Assembly (NCBI RefSeq): GCF_011009555.1
Contig: NZ_QXHD01000004.1
Location: 3,008,585-3,057,358 of the forward strand
DNA length: 48,774 nt
DNA from: Adonisia turfae CCMR0081
GTDB taxonomy: Bacteria > Cyanobacteriota > Cyanobacteriia > Phormidesmidales > Phormidesmidaceae
Direction: 5' to 3'
This document shows, one piece after another, positions 1-9,312 of the stretch. How positions within the stretch are numbered: position 1 is the stretch's first letter; each line of letters opens with the position of its first letter. The notes under the pieces were generated by a model that was given only the letters and a program-made list of their open reading frames with translations, was not told the origin of the DNA and did no database searches. The translations under genes were made by a program, and so were the position numbers.

Positions 1-1
1 A

Positions 2-1366
2 CTTCAGGTCGGTGAAAACTCCACCTTTCAATTCACCGTGGAAGTGGAAAGTGACCTGATCACCACGCCAGATACCTTTGTCAATCAAATCGAGGCGGTG
101 GGTACATCCCCCAACGGGACTAATGTTAATGATGTATCGGATGATGGCGTTGACACTGATGCTAATCCAAATGATGGGAACCCAGGTGGAGGCCCGAATG
201 AAAATGACCCCACCCCCGTCGTCTTGCCACCTAGACCCGTTATTGGTGTGGCCAAACAGGTCGTATCGACCGTTCCTGAACCATCAGGTACATTTGGCAC
301 TAATACAGCCCGGGTAACCTACAACATTGTGGTTGCCAATATCGGTACTGTTCCCCTTGAGCAGGTTCAATTAGATGAGGACTTCAACCCTGTTTACGGT
401 GCTGGTACGTTCCAGGTAGTCAGTGTAACCTTTGTCAACGGAGCGACTACGGTGGTTGCCGATCCTAATTTCGATGGCATCGCTGGCGGCAACACGACTC
501 TGCTAGCGGATGCTGCAGGTACGCCTACTGGAACCCTCGCAATTGGTGCCACTAGTACCTTCCAGCTAGTGGTGGATGTGGATGTTAGCAATCCAAACCT
601 TACACCTGCTTTGCCGGGTCCCTATGATAATCAGGTGAGTGCTACGGCAACAGACGCCAATGGTAATACAACCAGCGATCTATCCGACAGTGGTACGGAT
701 GTTGATCCGGATGGTGACGGTGAACCAAATGAAGATAATGGTTCACCAGCGGATCCAGATAATCCTGCCGATGATGGCAATGAAAACACCCCAACACGGG
801 TGCGGTTTGCTCCTGATATACGCCTTGTGAAGCGCATCACTCGCGTTACTCGCAATGGTAACGAAGTGGCTATTCCTGGTATTGGCGGATTCAATGATCA
901 AGCTGGTGACTCTAATGACAACACCCTGGCTGCATTATCGGGCAGCAGCTTACCTTTGGGATTAGCGAATATCTCTCAATCGTTACAGTCTGGTGATGTT
1001 GTTGAGTACACTGTTTACTTCTTCAATGCCGGACTGGGTACCGCTGAAAATGTAGAGTTGTGTGATGAGTTGCAACCACCGAGCGTTCTGCAACCACCGA
1101 GTTTGGGGCTGGCGCAGCCAACACCGCTTGCCATCGGTGGAACAACCCTAAACTTCTCTAATATTGGGCCCTTATCAGCACGGGCTCCCCTATCTCCCCT
1201 AGAGCCTTCCTGTCTCTCTGCACCTGGAACCTTTCCATCTGGTGTCCCCGCTGGTGGTCTCGGTGTCGGTGCCGGTGGTGGCGTAGTTGTTGGGGGTCCT
1301 AACTCTGGTCTCAATGTTGATACGGGTGAAGTAGGAGCCTTCAGTTTCGAAATTCAACTTCCCTAG
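2..1366 (+). CDS. C-terminal part of a large DUF11-repeat surface protein (5' truncated by window)
   Basis: The reading frame is open from base 2, so the true start lies upstream of the window. The visible part (about 454 residues) contains repeated beta-sandwich units of the DUF11 / conserved-repeat (TIGR01451) type, for example VTYNIVVANIGTVPLEQV and VEYTVYFFNAGLGTAENVEL. These alternate with acidic linkers rich in Asp, Asn, Gly and Pro (DVDPDGDGEPNEDNG) that resemble calcium-binding thrombospondin type-3-like spacers. The protein ends shortly after a Gly/Val/Pro-rich stretch with SFEIQLP and no obvious membrane anchor or sorting motif. Known members are very long secreted or outer-surface proteins. 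The gene sits just upstream of a polysaccharide cluster, so a role at the cell envelope is plausible, but ligand and exact function are unknown. Confidence 0.7.
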   Translation, partial: LQVGENSTFQFTVEVESDLITTPDTFVNQIEAVGTSPNGTNVNDVSDDGVDTDANPNDGNPGGGPNENDPTPVVLPPRPVIGVAKQVVSTVPEPSGTFGTNTARVTYNIVVANIGTVPLEQVQLDEDFNPVYGAGTFQVVSVTFVNGATTVVADPNFDGIAGGNTTLLADAAGTPTGTLAIGATSTFQLVVDVDVSNPNLTPALPGPYDNQVSATATDANGNTTSDLSDSGTDVDPDGDGEPNEDNGSPADPDNPADDGNENTPTRVRFAPDIRLVKRITRVTRNGNEVAIPGIGGFNDQAGDSNDNTLAALSGSSLPLGLANISQSLQSGDVVEYTVYFFNAGLGTAENVELCDELQPPSVLQPPSLGLAQPTPLAIGGTTLNFSNIGPLSARAPLSPLEPSCLSAPGTFPSGVPAGGLGVGAGGGVVVGGPNSGLNVDTGEVGAFSFEIQLP

Positions 1367-1535
1367 GATAGGGAGATTAGCTTCTGTATATCTGATAAGA
1401 GCTCTAGTGTGGGTAAAACCTAACTAGAGCTCTTTGATATTGAGTATTTATCAGGAGGAATCTCAAGTTAGATGGTAGTAAAAGTTGCATAGTTGTGGGA
1501 TACCGTTGTTTATCACGGGACATAATTTTGCGCCA

Positions 1536-2396
1536 ATGGCTTTTAGATTTGACTCAAAATTGACGTTGGTTCCCCATGGCGGTTTGTGTAATCGGATGAG
1601 AGCCATTGACTCTGCATTAAGGTTGAGCCGCAGACTGCACAAGCAGCTGACTGTGATCTGGCTTGAGAATACGTCTCAGTTACGATGTCCCTTTAATAAG
1701 CTATTTCAGCCGATTCCCCAGCTTCATCTCATCTCGCCACAGCTGACATCAATTTATATAAATCCTCAATCTATTCAAATCTCTAGTCCGTTAAAAAGAA
1801 CACTCCTATCTTTCTCTGCCCAGGTATTTCAAACAGTCAACTTTCAAAAAATCATTGATAACGATGAAGCTATTAAGCTGATTAAAACTGATCAGCTGGC
1901 AACGTTGGCTAATTATCAAAGTTTGATGATTATGACTGATCGCAGTTTTGATTCGGCAAATACCTACGATGTGTTTAAACCAATTCCAACCCTAGAAAGT
2001 GCCATTCAAAGACGTATGGCTGCGTTTGGGAGACACACTGTTGGATTGCATATCCGTCGAGGCGATCATGACAAGGCTATTCGACATAGTCCGCTGGACC
2101 TGTTTATAAATGCCATCACTCAAGAAATCAACAAAAATGCAGATAGTAACTTTTATCTGGCATCGGATTCACTACAGATAAAGCATAGACTTTTAGACCA
2201 GTTCGGAGATCGCATTATCACCCAATTAGCCCCCACCGATCGCAACAGCGAACAAGGCATGCAAGACGCTGTCATCGATTTATATGCCTTATCACGAACA
2301 CGAAAAATATATGGTTCTTATTGGAGTTCCTATTCAAGGGTTGCTGCCAATATTTCGAATATAGAGCTGGTTGTTCTTAATGCCCTGACCACCTAA
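1536..2396 (+). CDS. fucosyltransferase-like glycosyltransferase
   Basis: About 286 residues from the ATG at 1536. The frame also contains an upstream TTG at 1485, but the extra 17 residues look unlike a conserved N-terminus. The hallmark is HIRRGDH near the middle, the nucleotide-sugar-binding arginine motif of the GT11/NodZ/O-fucosyltransferase superfamily. It is preceded by an N-terminal LVPHGGLCNRMRAIDSALRL (the GG-x-x-N-R type motif) and followed by FYLASDS and YALSRTRKIYGSYWSSYS, which match the usual late beta-strand and C-terminal 'S-S-F-S' type motifs. It probably transfers fucose or a related deoxyhexose from a GDP-sugar to a polysaccharide in the cytoplasm. It is the first gene of a co-directional run of glycan genes. 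Acceptor and linkage cannot be read from sequence. Confidence 0.75.
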   Translation: MAFRFDSKLTLVPHGGLCNRMRAIDSALRLSRRLHKQLTVIWLENTSQLRCPFNKLFQPIPQLHLISPQLTSIYINPQSIQISSPLKRTLLSFSAQVFQTVNFQKIIDNDEAIKLIKTDQLATLANYQSLMIMTDRSFDSANTYDVFKPIPTLESAIQRRMAAFGRHTVGLHIRRGDHDKAIRHSPLDLFINAITQEINKNADSNFYLASDSLQIKHRLLDQFGDRIITQLAPTDRNSEQGMQDAVIDLYALSRTRKIYGSYWSSYSRVAANISNIELVVLNALTT

Positions 2397-2414
2397 CCCG
2401 TTGTTTTAATCCTT

Positions 2415-3632
2415 ATGGTTTTCTGGAAACGCCATCGCCTGTTAATTTGTGGTTTTTATGGTCATCACAATTTAGGGGATGAGGCCATGTTGGTAGGCAT
2501 GTTGTGTTTACTTAAACGTTGTCTGGGGCCGGACTATCTGCATCGGGTCACGGTTTATTCTAATGATCCGGATGATACTGCTAAACAGCATGGTGTTGCT
2601 ACGTTACGGAATCAGTTTCCCCGTCGTCGTCGTGAACAGTGGATCAAGTGGGCTGAACACACCCTGGCGTTATGGCAACATGATTTTTTCATACTAGGGG
2701 GAGGTGATTTATTGCGAGATTCCCCTGATCGGGAGGTGGCTACCGTTTGGTTAGGGCCGCTACAACGCGCGATGGCTTTGGGCTGTCAAACTATTGTTCT
2801 GGGTATTAGTGTAGGAGAGGTTTGGAAAACTCAGACGCAAGAGGCCATTGTGAAAACCTTAAATCAGGTGACCCTGATTGCTGTGCGCGATCAACAGTCT
2901 CAGAAGCAACTGCAACAGATGGGGGTCATTCGTCCTATTCATGTGATCAGTGATTTAGCCCTTCAGATAACATCAACACAATCACTGTCTAGGTCTCAAA
3001 CAGCATTATCTCAATCGGCTTCTAATGGTTCAGCTCTCAACATAGGTATTTCCATTCGGTCTTTGGTGGGGCGCTCATCAGAGCTTGATGCTGATGTTGA
3101 GCAAAGCTTTTATCGAGAAATGGCCAAGATCATCGATTATTTGATTGGCACTCAAGGGGCAACGGTTTCGCTACTACCTTTTCAAACCCATACGCCCAGC
3201 GATAGAGCCCAGCGCCGTCCTCAAGACAATGATGAAGATGCGATCGCAACCGTATTAACTCAATGTCAACAACGACAGCAGGTTAACGTTTACGAAGCGT
3301 TTGATTCGGTGGAACAAGCGATCAATACATTACAGTCATTTGACTTAGTCATTGGCACTCGGCTTCATTCACTTATATTAGCCGCAGGCTTGGGGATTCC
3401 CATATTGGCCGCCGTTTACGATAAAAAAGTTTCTGGGTTTATGACAGAAATTGACCAACAGCTCAATAGTATTGCCGTGCAGCAGTTTACCCTGGAAAGG
3501 GTCAAACCCCGTCTCGAAAAGCTGCTGACTCACCAACCGGAAAATCGCCTTAAGCTCGTCAAGGCAGTTGAGGATTATCGTCAAACGATGGAACCTGTTG
3601 CAGACAAGTTATGCCAACTTTTAGGTAGCTGA
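2415..3632 (+). CDS. polysaccharide pyruvyl transferase family protein (CsaB-like)
   Basis: 405 residues with the family layout: an N-terminal GFYGHHNLGDEAML motif, ILGGGDLLRD near residue 95, VLGISVGEV, IAVRDQQS, and a C-terminal GTRLHSLILAAGLGIPILA. All of these are typical of PF04230 proteins. Family members move a pyruvyl group from phosphoenolpyruvate onto a sugar, forming a ketal that adds negative charge to a cell-surface glycan; CsaB does this for secondary cell wall polymers. The gene starts 18 bases after the glycosyltransferase before it and ends two bases before the sulfotransferase after it, so the three are probably one transcript. Pyruvylation and sulfation encoded side by side point to an acidic exopolysaccharide. 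Confidence 0.85.
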   Translation: MVFWKRHRLLICGFYGHHNLGDEAMLVGMLCLLKRCLGPDYLHRVTVYSNDPDDTAKQHGVATLRNQFPRRRREQWIKWAEHTLALWQHDFFILGGGDLLRDSPDREVATVWLGPLQRAMALGCQTIVLGISVGEVWKTQTQEAIVKTLNQVTLIAVRDQQSQKQLQQMGVIRPIHVISDLALQITSTQSLSRSQTALSQSASNGSALNIGISIRSLVGRSSELDADVEQSFYREMAKIIDYLIGTQGATVSLLPFQTHTPSDRAQRRPQDNDEDAIATVLTQCQQRQQVNVYEAFDSVEQAINTLQSFDLVIGTRLHSLILAAGLGIPILAAVYDKKVSGFMTEIDQQLNSIAVQQFTLERVKPRLEKLLTHQPENRLKLVKAVEDYRQTMEPVADKLCQLLGS

Positions 3633-3634
3633 CG

Positions 3635-4636
3635 ATGGTGATGAGTCATTCTTCTAGCAGCGAATCGCCCATATTTATTGTGGGCATGCCCCGTTCTGGA
3701 ACAACGCTCCTGACTAGTATGCTGTCGACCCATCCCAGGATTGCGATCGCCCCAGAAACTCATTATCTTTGCTACTGGATGCGGCAATATAAAAACCTCA
3801 AGCTATCTTCTGACCAAGATTTCGACATTTTTTGGCAAACCTTAAGTCATAGTCAGCGATTTTCCTATTTTGGGATTGATGCAAACAAAACACGGGAGAG
3901 AATTTTAGCCAAAGGTTCTCCTTCACATCAGCATATTTTTGCAGGCTGGCTAGAGGAGTATGCCAACGCCATTAACAAACCTCGTTGGGGTGAAAAAACT
4001 CCGCTGCACTATCAACACCTACATCAACTGTTCACTTGGTTCCCCAATGCTCAAGCTATTTGGATGTTGAGAGATCCAAGAGCTGTTGCAGCCTCTTTGA
4101 GTAAGGTGCCCTGGGCCAGTAATTATATCCACATTCATGCTGAGCAGTGGCATGAGAGCCTGCGCAATTTTGAACGGAATTGGCAACGAGATTCCCGCGT
4201 CATGCTCTTACGATATGAAAAACTTATACAACAGCCTGAACAATCTCTCACAACGCTATGTCAGTTTCTAGGTGAAACATATGCACTTGAGATGTTAACC
4301 GCCCGTTCCGAAGTCAATCATCCTCTGATCAATCGCCAGGGATGGGCTGTTCAGCATTTACAATCTGTGCTAGAACCCATATCTACTAACGCTATTCATA
4401 AATGGCAACGTGAGCTTGCTAACCATCAAATTGAGATTATCGACGTATTAACGTTTCCTAATGCTGCCAATTATGGCTACCTTGCCAGTGCATCAACATT
4501 CGAAGCCTATGCTCGTTTTATTCTCACTTTAGAAAAGCTGAGGGTAAAACTTGATCGAAAACTGGTGTATTGGCGCACAAAAGTAGCGCAGCAGCCCATA
4601 CAGACGGGGAAATATATCGGTGCTGCCCCTGAATAA
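3635..4636 (+). CDS. sulfotransferase family protein (carbohydrate type)
   Basis: 333 residues. The N-terminal GMPRSGTTLLTSML (about residues 17-30) is the 5'-phosphosulfate-binding loop of PAPS-dependent sulfotransferases. IWMLRDPRAVAASL near residue 145 matches the 3'-phosphate-binding strand-loop-helix, and RYEKLIQQPEQSL with LCQFLGE are the usual later motifs. It fits the Sulfotransfer_3 group, which sulfates sugars or other small hydroxyl compounds. The start is only two bases after the stop of the pyruvyl transferase gene, so translational coupling is likely; ATGs at 3635 and 3641 are equally possible. Its neighbours suggest that the acceptor is the exopolysaccharide made by this cluster, which is an inference. 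Confidence 0.85.
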   Translation: MVMSHSSSSESPIFIVGMPRSGTTLLTSMLSTHPRIAIAPETHYLCYWMRQYKNLKLSSDQDFDIFWQTLSHSQRFSYFGIDANKTRERILAKGSPSHQHIFAGWLEEYANAINKPRWGEKTPLHYQHLHQLFTWFPNAQAIWMLRDPRAVAASLSKVPWASNYIHIHAEQWHESLRNFERNWQRDSRVMLLRYEKLIQQPEQSLTTLCQFLGETYALEMLTARSEVNHPLINRQGWAVQHLQSVLEPISTNAIHKWQRELANHQIEIIDVLTFPNAANYGYLASASTFEAYARFILTLEKLRVKLDRKLVYWRTKVAQQPIQTGKYIGAAPE

Positions 4637-4920
4637 TTTCTGTCAAAAATTACGGTTCAACCAAAATATCAGCGTTTTGCAAAGCTTAGCTTCAATAATC
4701 GCACTCATACAGGCTTAAAGCTCTTCTACAAGCTAAAAGCTTAAGAGTCAACTTATTTTGTCAGTTCTTTATGCTTTGCTTCAGTTAACAAAAAAATCAG
4801 GTTCATATTCGTTATCTGTATCCAGTTTTCTAGACTTGTACTGTTGAATGTCCTACTATTAGAACCAGTAATTTTACCCCCAAACCACAGATTTCACCCT
4901 GCAATCGTGGTTTAACTCGA
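4637..4920. other. intergenic region between the two sulfotransferase genes
   Basis: A 284-base AT-rich gap in the middle of the polysaccharide cluster. I see several short overlapping self-complementary stretches around 4715-4750 (built from AGCTT and TTAAG words) but no hairpin with a T-tract and no open frame with family resemblance. It probably holds a promoter for the second sulfotransferase and the genes after it, since the gap interrupts an otherwise tight gene run. Confidence 0.3.
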
Positions 4921-5688
4921 ATGTTCCCTCTTAAAAGTCAGTTACGCATCTATCTTGATCTGCTTCGTTCGTCATCATCTCAGGCATCTAAACAATTCAT
5001 TATTTTTGGCAGAGGTCGATCGGGTAGCACTGCCCTGGTCAGCCTCCTCAATTGTTTGCCTGATGTTTGCTGTGACGGTGAAATCTTAGCTCAACCCGTA
5101 CTTTGGCCCCAACTATACCTTAAAGCCAAAGCTGCAAGTGCACAGGCATCTGTCTACGGTTGTAAGGTGCTAAGCTATCAACTGCGAAATATACATAGCA
5201 TTCAACAGGGATCACACTTTCTGTATGAATTAAGTCAAGCAGGATTTCATATTCTTTACTTGAGACGAGAAAACTTGCTAGACCATGCTATTTCTAACAT
5301 CCGCGCTCGGAACTTTGGCTTTCATAAAAGTCGGTTAGTTCAAGGTTTCCAAAAAAATAAAATCCACGTCAACCCAGTGACAGTCGTTGATTGGATAGAA
5401 AAAAGTCAACAGCTATGGCAGTACGAGTTGTCCTTATTGCGAGATATTCCTTATTTGGAATTGACCTACGAAAAAAATCTAGCTAATGAGAGTCAGCATC
5501 AATTCACCATTGATACCATCTGTCAGCATCTGGGGATTCAATCTAGAGCTGCGGTGAGTCAATATCAAAAGGTGTCGCCACAGACTCTACAGGCATCTGT
5601 AGAAAACTATGATGAATTAATTAGCTATCTTAGAGCAACTCCCTACCATCACTATCTTGAGCCTTGTTCAGTCCTTTCTACCGTTTAG
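4921..5688 (+). CDS. second sulfotransferase-like protein
   Basis: 255 residues. IIFGRGRSGSTALVSLLN (about residues 27-44) is a PAPS-binding loop, and LYLRRENLLDHAISNIRAR near residue 115 resembles the second nucleotide-binding segment. The Arg-Arg-Glu-Asn-Leu form of this segment and the short length resemble bacterial Stf0/NodH-like sulfotransferases more than the neighbouring 333-aa protein, so the two are not recent duplicates. It likely sulfates a cell-surface carbohydrate. Two sulfotransferases in one cluster suggest two sulfated positions or two different acceptors. The assignment to the sulfotransferase superfamily is firm, the acceptor is unknown. Confidence 0.8.
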   Translation: MFPLKSQLRIYLDLLRSSSSQASKQFIIFGRGRSGSTALVSLLNCLPDVCCDGEILAQPVLWPQLYLKAKAASAQASVYGCKVLSYQLRNIHSIQQGSHFLYELSQAGFHILYLRRENLLDHAISNIRARNFGFHKSRLVQGFQKNKIHVNPVTVVDWIEKSQQLWQYELSLLRDIPYLELTYEKNLANESQHQFTIDTICQHLGIQSRAAVSQYQKVSPQTLQASVENYDELISYLRATPYHHYLEPCSVLSTV

Positions 5689-5758
5689 TGACAGGGCTCA
5701 TTCGCTAGCATAATTACATCTGTTGTAATTCCATTGCTGACCAGAGGCGTTCGAGCTT

Positions 5759-6997
5759 ATGACCACTATGCGCCAATCAAGCGCCTTGCCTGTAGGTACG
5801 GAACATCGCACTCTCTTTCTTGTACAGGTAAAACCCTATCCGTTAAGTGGTGGGGTTTCTTTGCGTAATTGGCAAAATATTAACCTTTTAGCTCAACGAG
5901 GGCCAATCGCTATTTTTTCCCTTTATAAGGGCAGTGCTGATGCAGGCTCATTACCATTGACTGCTGTTTGGCAGCATTACGATCTATCGGCACCATCACG
6001 TTCTATTTGGGAAAAGTTGCAGCGTCGCCTCTGGCGGTTTCGACCCACCGGTCATGGGCGTAGTGATTGGTTATACACCCAGGATGCTGCTAATCAACTG
6101 CGTCAGAGAATTACTAGTTTTAAACCAACTCTCATTATCGTTGAGGAGATTTGGTTATACCGCTACCTGCCTATTTTGCAACAAGTTGGATGTCCTTTAA
6201 TTCTCGATAATCATAATGTTGAGGGTGACGATCGCCGCTACCAGGGGAGCGACGCTATAACTCCTACGATATTGGCTCAAGTAAAACACATCGAAGCAAG
6301 ATTTATTCGAGCAGTTGATCAAGTTTGGATGTGTAGTCACGAGGATGTACGTCACTTACATCAGCTATATCCGATGGAAGAGAAGAAGGCCTATGTTATC
6401 CCTAATGGTGTTAATCCTGACTACTATAAAGCTGTACAGTCAAACACTATATTGTCCGACAAGGCTAAAACGTTGCTCTATCTTGGGCGTTTCTCGTATC
6501 AACCGAATGCTGAGGCCGCATCTATTTTGCTCAACCAGATCTATCCCTTGCTGAAAAAAACCGTTGGCAATTGTCAGCTTCTATTGGTGGGATGTGATCC
6601 GACCGAAGCTATGCTGAAAGCGGCCCAAGCCGATGCAAATATTATTGTCACAGGTCAAGTGGATGATGTTCGCCCCTACTTAGCGAGAGCAGCGGTTATG
6701 GTCGTTCCCTTACAAAAAGGGAGTGGTACCCGGCTCAAGCTTTTAGAGGCGTTTGCTGCTAAATGCCCTGTTATTAGTACAACAAAGGGAGCTGAAGGCC
6801 TGGAGGTAGAAGATGAGAAACATTTACTCTTAAGAGAGTCCCCCGCTACTATTGTGGAAGCAGTTCGGCGACTATGGCAGGATCCTCGCAAGGTTCAAGC
6901 ATTGACAGAAGCAGCCCATAGCTATTTTCTAAAACGTTACACTTGGACTGCTGTCGGTCAAAAGATTCAGAACTCTTTGACACAGCTTTCCAGATAA
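5759..6997 (+). CDS. GT4-type glycosyltransferase (GT-B fold)
   Basis: 412 residues with GT-B architecture. The N-terminal half includes LSGGVSLRN, an acceptor-side glycine-rich loop, and LILDNHNVEGDDRRY. The C-terminal half starts after VIPNGVNPDYY with LLYLGRFSYQPNAEAA and contains VVPLQKGSGTRLKLLEAFA, the region that binds the nucleotide sugar and carries the conserved Glu of family GT4. It uses an NDP-sugar in the cytoplasm to extend a lipid-linked glycan. The start is an ATG at 5759 with a second in-frame ATG nine bases on. It lies 70 bases after the second sulfotransferase, same strand. Sugar specificity cannot be inferred. Confidence 0.85.
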   Translation: MTTMRQSSALPVGTEHRTLFLVQVKPYPLSGGVSLRNWQNINLLAQRGPIAIFSLYKGSADAGSLPLTAVWQHYDLSAPSRSIWEKLQRRLWRFRPTGHGRSDWLYTQDAANQLRQRITSFKPTLIIVEEIWLYRYLPILQQVGCPLILDNHNVEGDDRRYQGSDAITPTILAQVKHIEARFIRAVDQVWMCSHEDVRHLHQLYPMEEKKAYVIPNGVNPDYYKAVQSNTILSDKAKTLLYLGRFSYQPNAEAASILLNQIYPLLKKTVGNCQLLLVGCDPTEAMLKAAQADANIIVTGQVDDVRPYLARAAVMVVPLQKGSGTRLKLLEAFAAKCPVISTTKGAEGLEVEDEKHLLLRESPATIVEAVRRLWQDPRKVQALTEAAHSYFLKRYTWTAVGQKIQNSLTQLSR

Positions 6998-7130
6998 AAA
7001 ATTGCGATTGCTAATTTAGGGGATGAACTGGTCTAGAGGCCTTGCTATTTGAAGGTATCTCACAACTAAAGCCATCTCGAGGATCAGCAATGCCAAACAA
7101 TTATCTATGCTTTTGCTTTGATGTAAACAG

Positions 7131-8105
7131 ATGCCTCAACTTCAGGTACTCCAGGAACCCCTTACCGTCAGTGTGGTGGTGCCTCTATATAATAAGGCCG
7201 CGTATATTGAACAAACACTAAACTCAATTCTGGCGCAAACTCATCCTTCCCAGGAAATCATTGTTGTAGATGATGGCTCAACAGATGATGGTCCAGACTT
7301 GGTAAACGCGATGGAAGATGAGCGGATTCAGCTGATTTACCAAGATAATCAAGGTCCTGGTAGTGCGCGTAATCGAGGATTGCTGGCAGCAAACGCAAAC
7401 TATGTGGCCTTTTTAGATGCTGATGATGAGTGGCTACCTAATTTCTTAGAAATAACGCTTAATCACTTGAGACAGCACCCCGACTGTGCCCTTTGTGTCA
7501 CGGGTCAATATCGGGGTAAAAATCGGTCTGATTGGTGTAAGACGCTATCTGCTCTGGGGTTAACATCGGGACGATGGCAACTTCCCCATGGGTTACCGCC
7601 AGAGCAATTTAAACCCAACATTGATGTGCTCCACTCAGGAGCTATTGTGTGCGATCGCACCATCGTCAATCGTTTTGGTGGGTTTTATGACAAGCATCAT
7701 TGCACCTATGGCGAAGACATTTATCTGTGGCTCCAGGTGATTCTCAACTATCCCATCTATCGGGATCTACAGCCCCTTATGTGGTATCACACCGAAGCCT
7801 CTGACCTGGCTGTCTGGAATCAGGTGCGACCGCCCTGGCCCATGTTACTTGAGCCCGAACCTCTGCGTCGCAGCTGTCCTGAAAGCTACCGTCCCCTACT
7901 AGAAAGTATTTTGAATACCTATGCTGCCATTGCCGCTTATCGTGCCACGACGGCTGAAGATTTGACCACAGTCAATCGTTTGTTTGACGCATTTCCCGAG
8001 GCCCGCAAGCAAATGTTTCAAGATTGGCGTAAACGGGTGGACTACCTGATTGCTAATGTGCCCAATTTGCGGCGAACTTTAAAAGGATTTAAGCGGGGCT
8101 CGTAG
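7131..8105 (+). CDS. GT2-type glycosyltransferase (GT-A fold)
   Basis: 324 residues beginning with the classic family 2 signature VSVVVPLYNKAAYIEQTL, then IIVVDDGSTDDG (first Asp pair) and YVAFLDADDEWLP (DxD-type metal and nucleotide-sugar site). The middle contains a likely acceptor region with YGEDIYLWLQ, matching the conserved 'ED' catalytic-base segment of GT2 enzymes. There is no membrane segment, so it should be a cytoplasmic or peripheral enzyme. It is the last plus-strand gene of the polysaccharide cluster and converges with the minus-strand GT4 gene, with only 42 bases between the stops and no clear terminator there. Confidence 0.87.
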   Translation: MPQLQVLQEPLTVSVVVPLYNKAAYIEQTLNSILAQTHPSQEIIVVDDGSTDDGPDLVNAMEDERIQLIYQDNQGPGSARNRGLLAANANYVAFLDADDEWLPNFLEITLNHLRQHPDCALCVTGQYRGKNRSDWCKTLSALGLTSGRWQLPHGLPPEQFKPNIDVLHSGAIVCDRTIVNRFGGFYDKHHCTYGEDIYLWLQVILNYPIYRDLQPLMWYHTEASDLAVWNQVRPPWPMLLEPEPLRRSCPESYRPLLESILNTYAAIAAYRATTAEDLTTVNRLFDAFPEARKQMFQDWRKRVDYLIANVPNLRRTLKGFKRGS

Positions 8106-8147
8106 ACGGGCATTACCTATTCTCCAGTGGTCATGGATGGGCAATGG

Positions 8148-9296
8148 CTAACCCTGATATTGAGCAACCACTTCGTCATAAATGCGTTCTAACTGGCGGG
8201 TATTTCTTTGCAGATCAAAATTTGCTGCTACGTGGGCTTGCCCTGCTTGGGCGAATTGCTGTCTCAATTCTGTGTCTTCCAATAGGCGGAGCAGATGTTT
8301 GGCTAGCTGCTCAGTATCTTTTTCTGGAGCCAGCAACCCAGTTTCGCCATGGATAACGGCTTCAGGAATGCCGCCCGTGGCAAAGCTCACAACCGGTAGC
8401 CCCATGGCCTGGGCCTCGGCAAAAACCATGCCAAAACCTTCCGCATCACCTGAGCGGGCGATGATACTGGGGCCACAAAATACCTGGGCGCGATTCATCC
8501 AGTGACGAACCTGCTCCGGAGACTGTTTGCCTAAAAATTGACCCCGTACAGAAAGCTGATCAGCAAGGGTTTGGAGGTGCGATCTCAATCCTCCATCTCC
8601 AATGATCACCAACTTTACCGGCGGCAACTGACGTTGCACCGCTGCCATGGCTCGTATCAGATACTCTCCCCCTTTTTTCTCGACCAGTCGTCCGACAAAT
8701 AGCACCATGGGCTCTCGATCTAGATCCGGAGAGGGTTGAAAATATTGTCGGTCAATACCAATGTAATGCACCACAATCCTATGGGCATCTCCCCCCCTTA
8801 ACAGCAATTGCTCACGGATAAACTCAGACACCGTAACGATACGGTTAGCAGCCGCCAATGCTCGGTCTCGTTTATGTAATAACAAGGCTCTAAAGAAATC
8901 CCCTTGACTACGTACTGTTGTCCATGAAGGGGTTTCCCAAGTAGCATCATAGCCATGAAAAGTAACCACCAGGGGAACGTTTAATTGCTGGCACAGCGGC
9001 AAGACTAAACCACCATCACTGCCAAAATGGGCATGCACCAGGTTAGGAGCATAGTGTTTTAAGACTTTTGTCCACCGAGGAGACGTAATGCCGCCAAACT
9101 TGTACAAGCCTTTCCACAGTCGACTGGGAAAGCCATGATCTCCCAAGACAACCATGTCTCGATGATTAAAATTATGATTTAATCGGCTCGTACCTACGTA
9201 GATAGCCCTGTAACACGAAAGGTTACCTCCTTGGGCGGGGATAAAGGTCTCTGAGTACGGTAAAAGCTGGTCACGATAAATTAAAACCGTGGACAT
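8148..9296 (-). CDS. GT4-type glycosyltransferase, colanic-acid-type (WcaL/AmsK-like)
   Basis: 382 residues in a GT-B fold. Motifs include LVHAHFGSDGGLVLPL and LVVTFHGYDAT in the N-terminal domain, then IGIDRQYF, VLFVGRLVEKKGGEYLIRAM, GDGGLRSHLQ and GFGMVFAEAQAMGLPVV in the C-terminal domain. The last carries the E-x7-E of GT4 enzymes. The 'HAHFG' start and SIIARSGDAEGFGMVF resemble the WcaL/AmsK-like enzymes of exopolysaccharide clusters. It is on the strand opposite the earlier genes, 16 bases downstream of the HpsE-like gene, so these two form a small operon that is read towards the plus-strand genes. Confidence 0.85.
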   Translation of the reverse strand: MSTVLIYRDQLLPYSETFIPAQGGNLSCYRAIYVGTSRLNHNFNHRDMVVLGDHGFPSRLWKGLYKFGGITSPRWTKVLKHYAPNLVHAHFGSDGGLVLPLCQQLNVPLVVTFHGYDATWETPSWTTVRSQGDFFRALLLHKRDRALAAANRIVTVSEFIREQLLLRGGDAHRIVVHYIGIDRQYFQPSPDLDREPMVLFVGRLVEKKGGEYLIRAMAAVQRQLPPVKLVIIGDGGLRSHLQTLADQLSVRGQFLGKQSPEQVRHWMNRAQVFCGPSIIARSGDAEGFGMVFAEAQAMGLPVVSFATGGIPEAVIHGETGLLAPEKDTEQLAKHLLRLLEDTELRQQFAQAGQAHVAANFDLQRNTRQLERIYDEVVAQYQG

Positions 9297-9312
9297 AAGA
9301 AGCTTCTAGTCA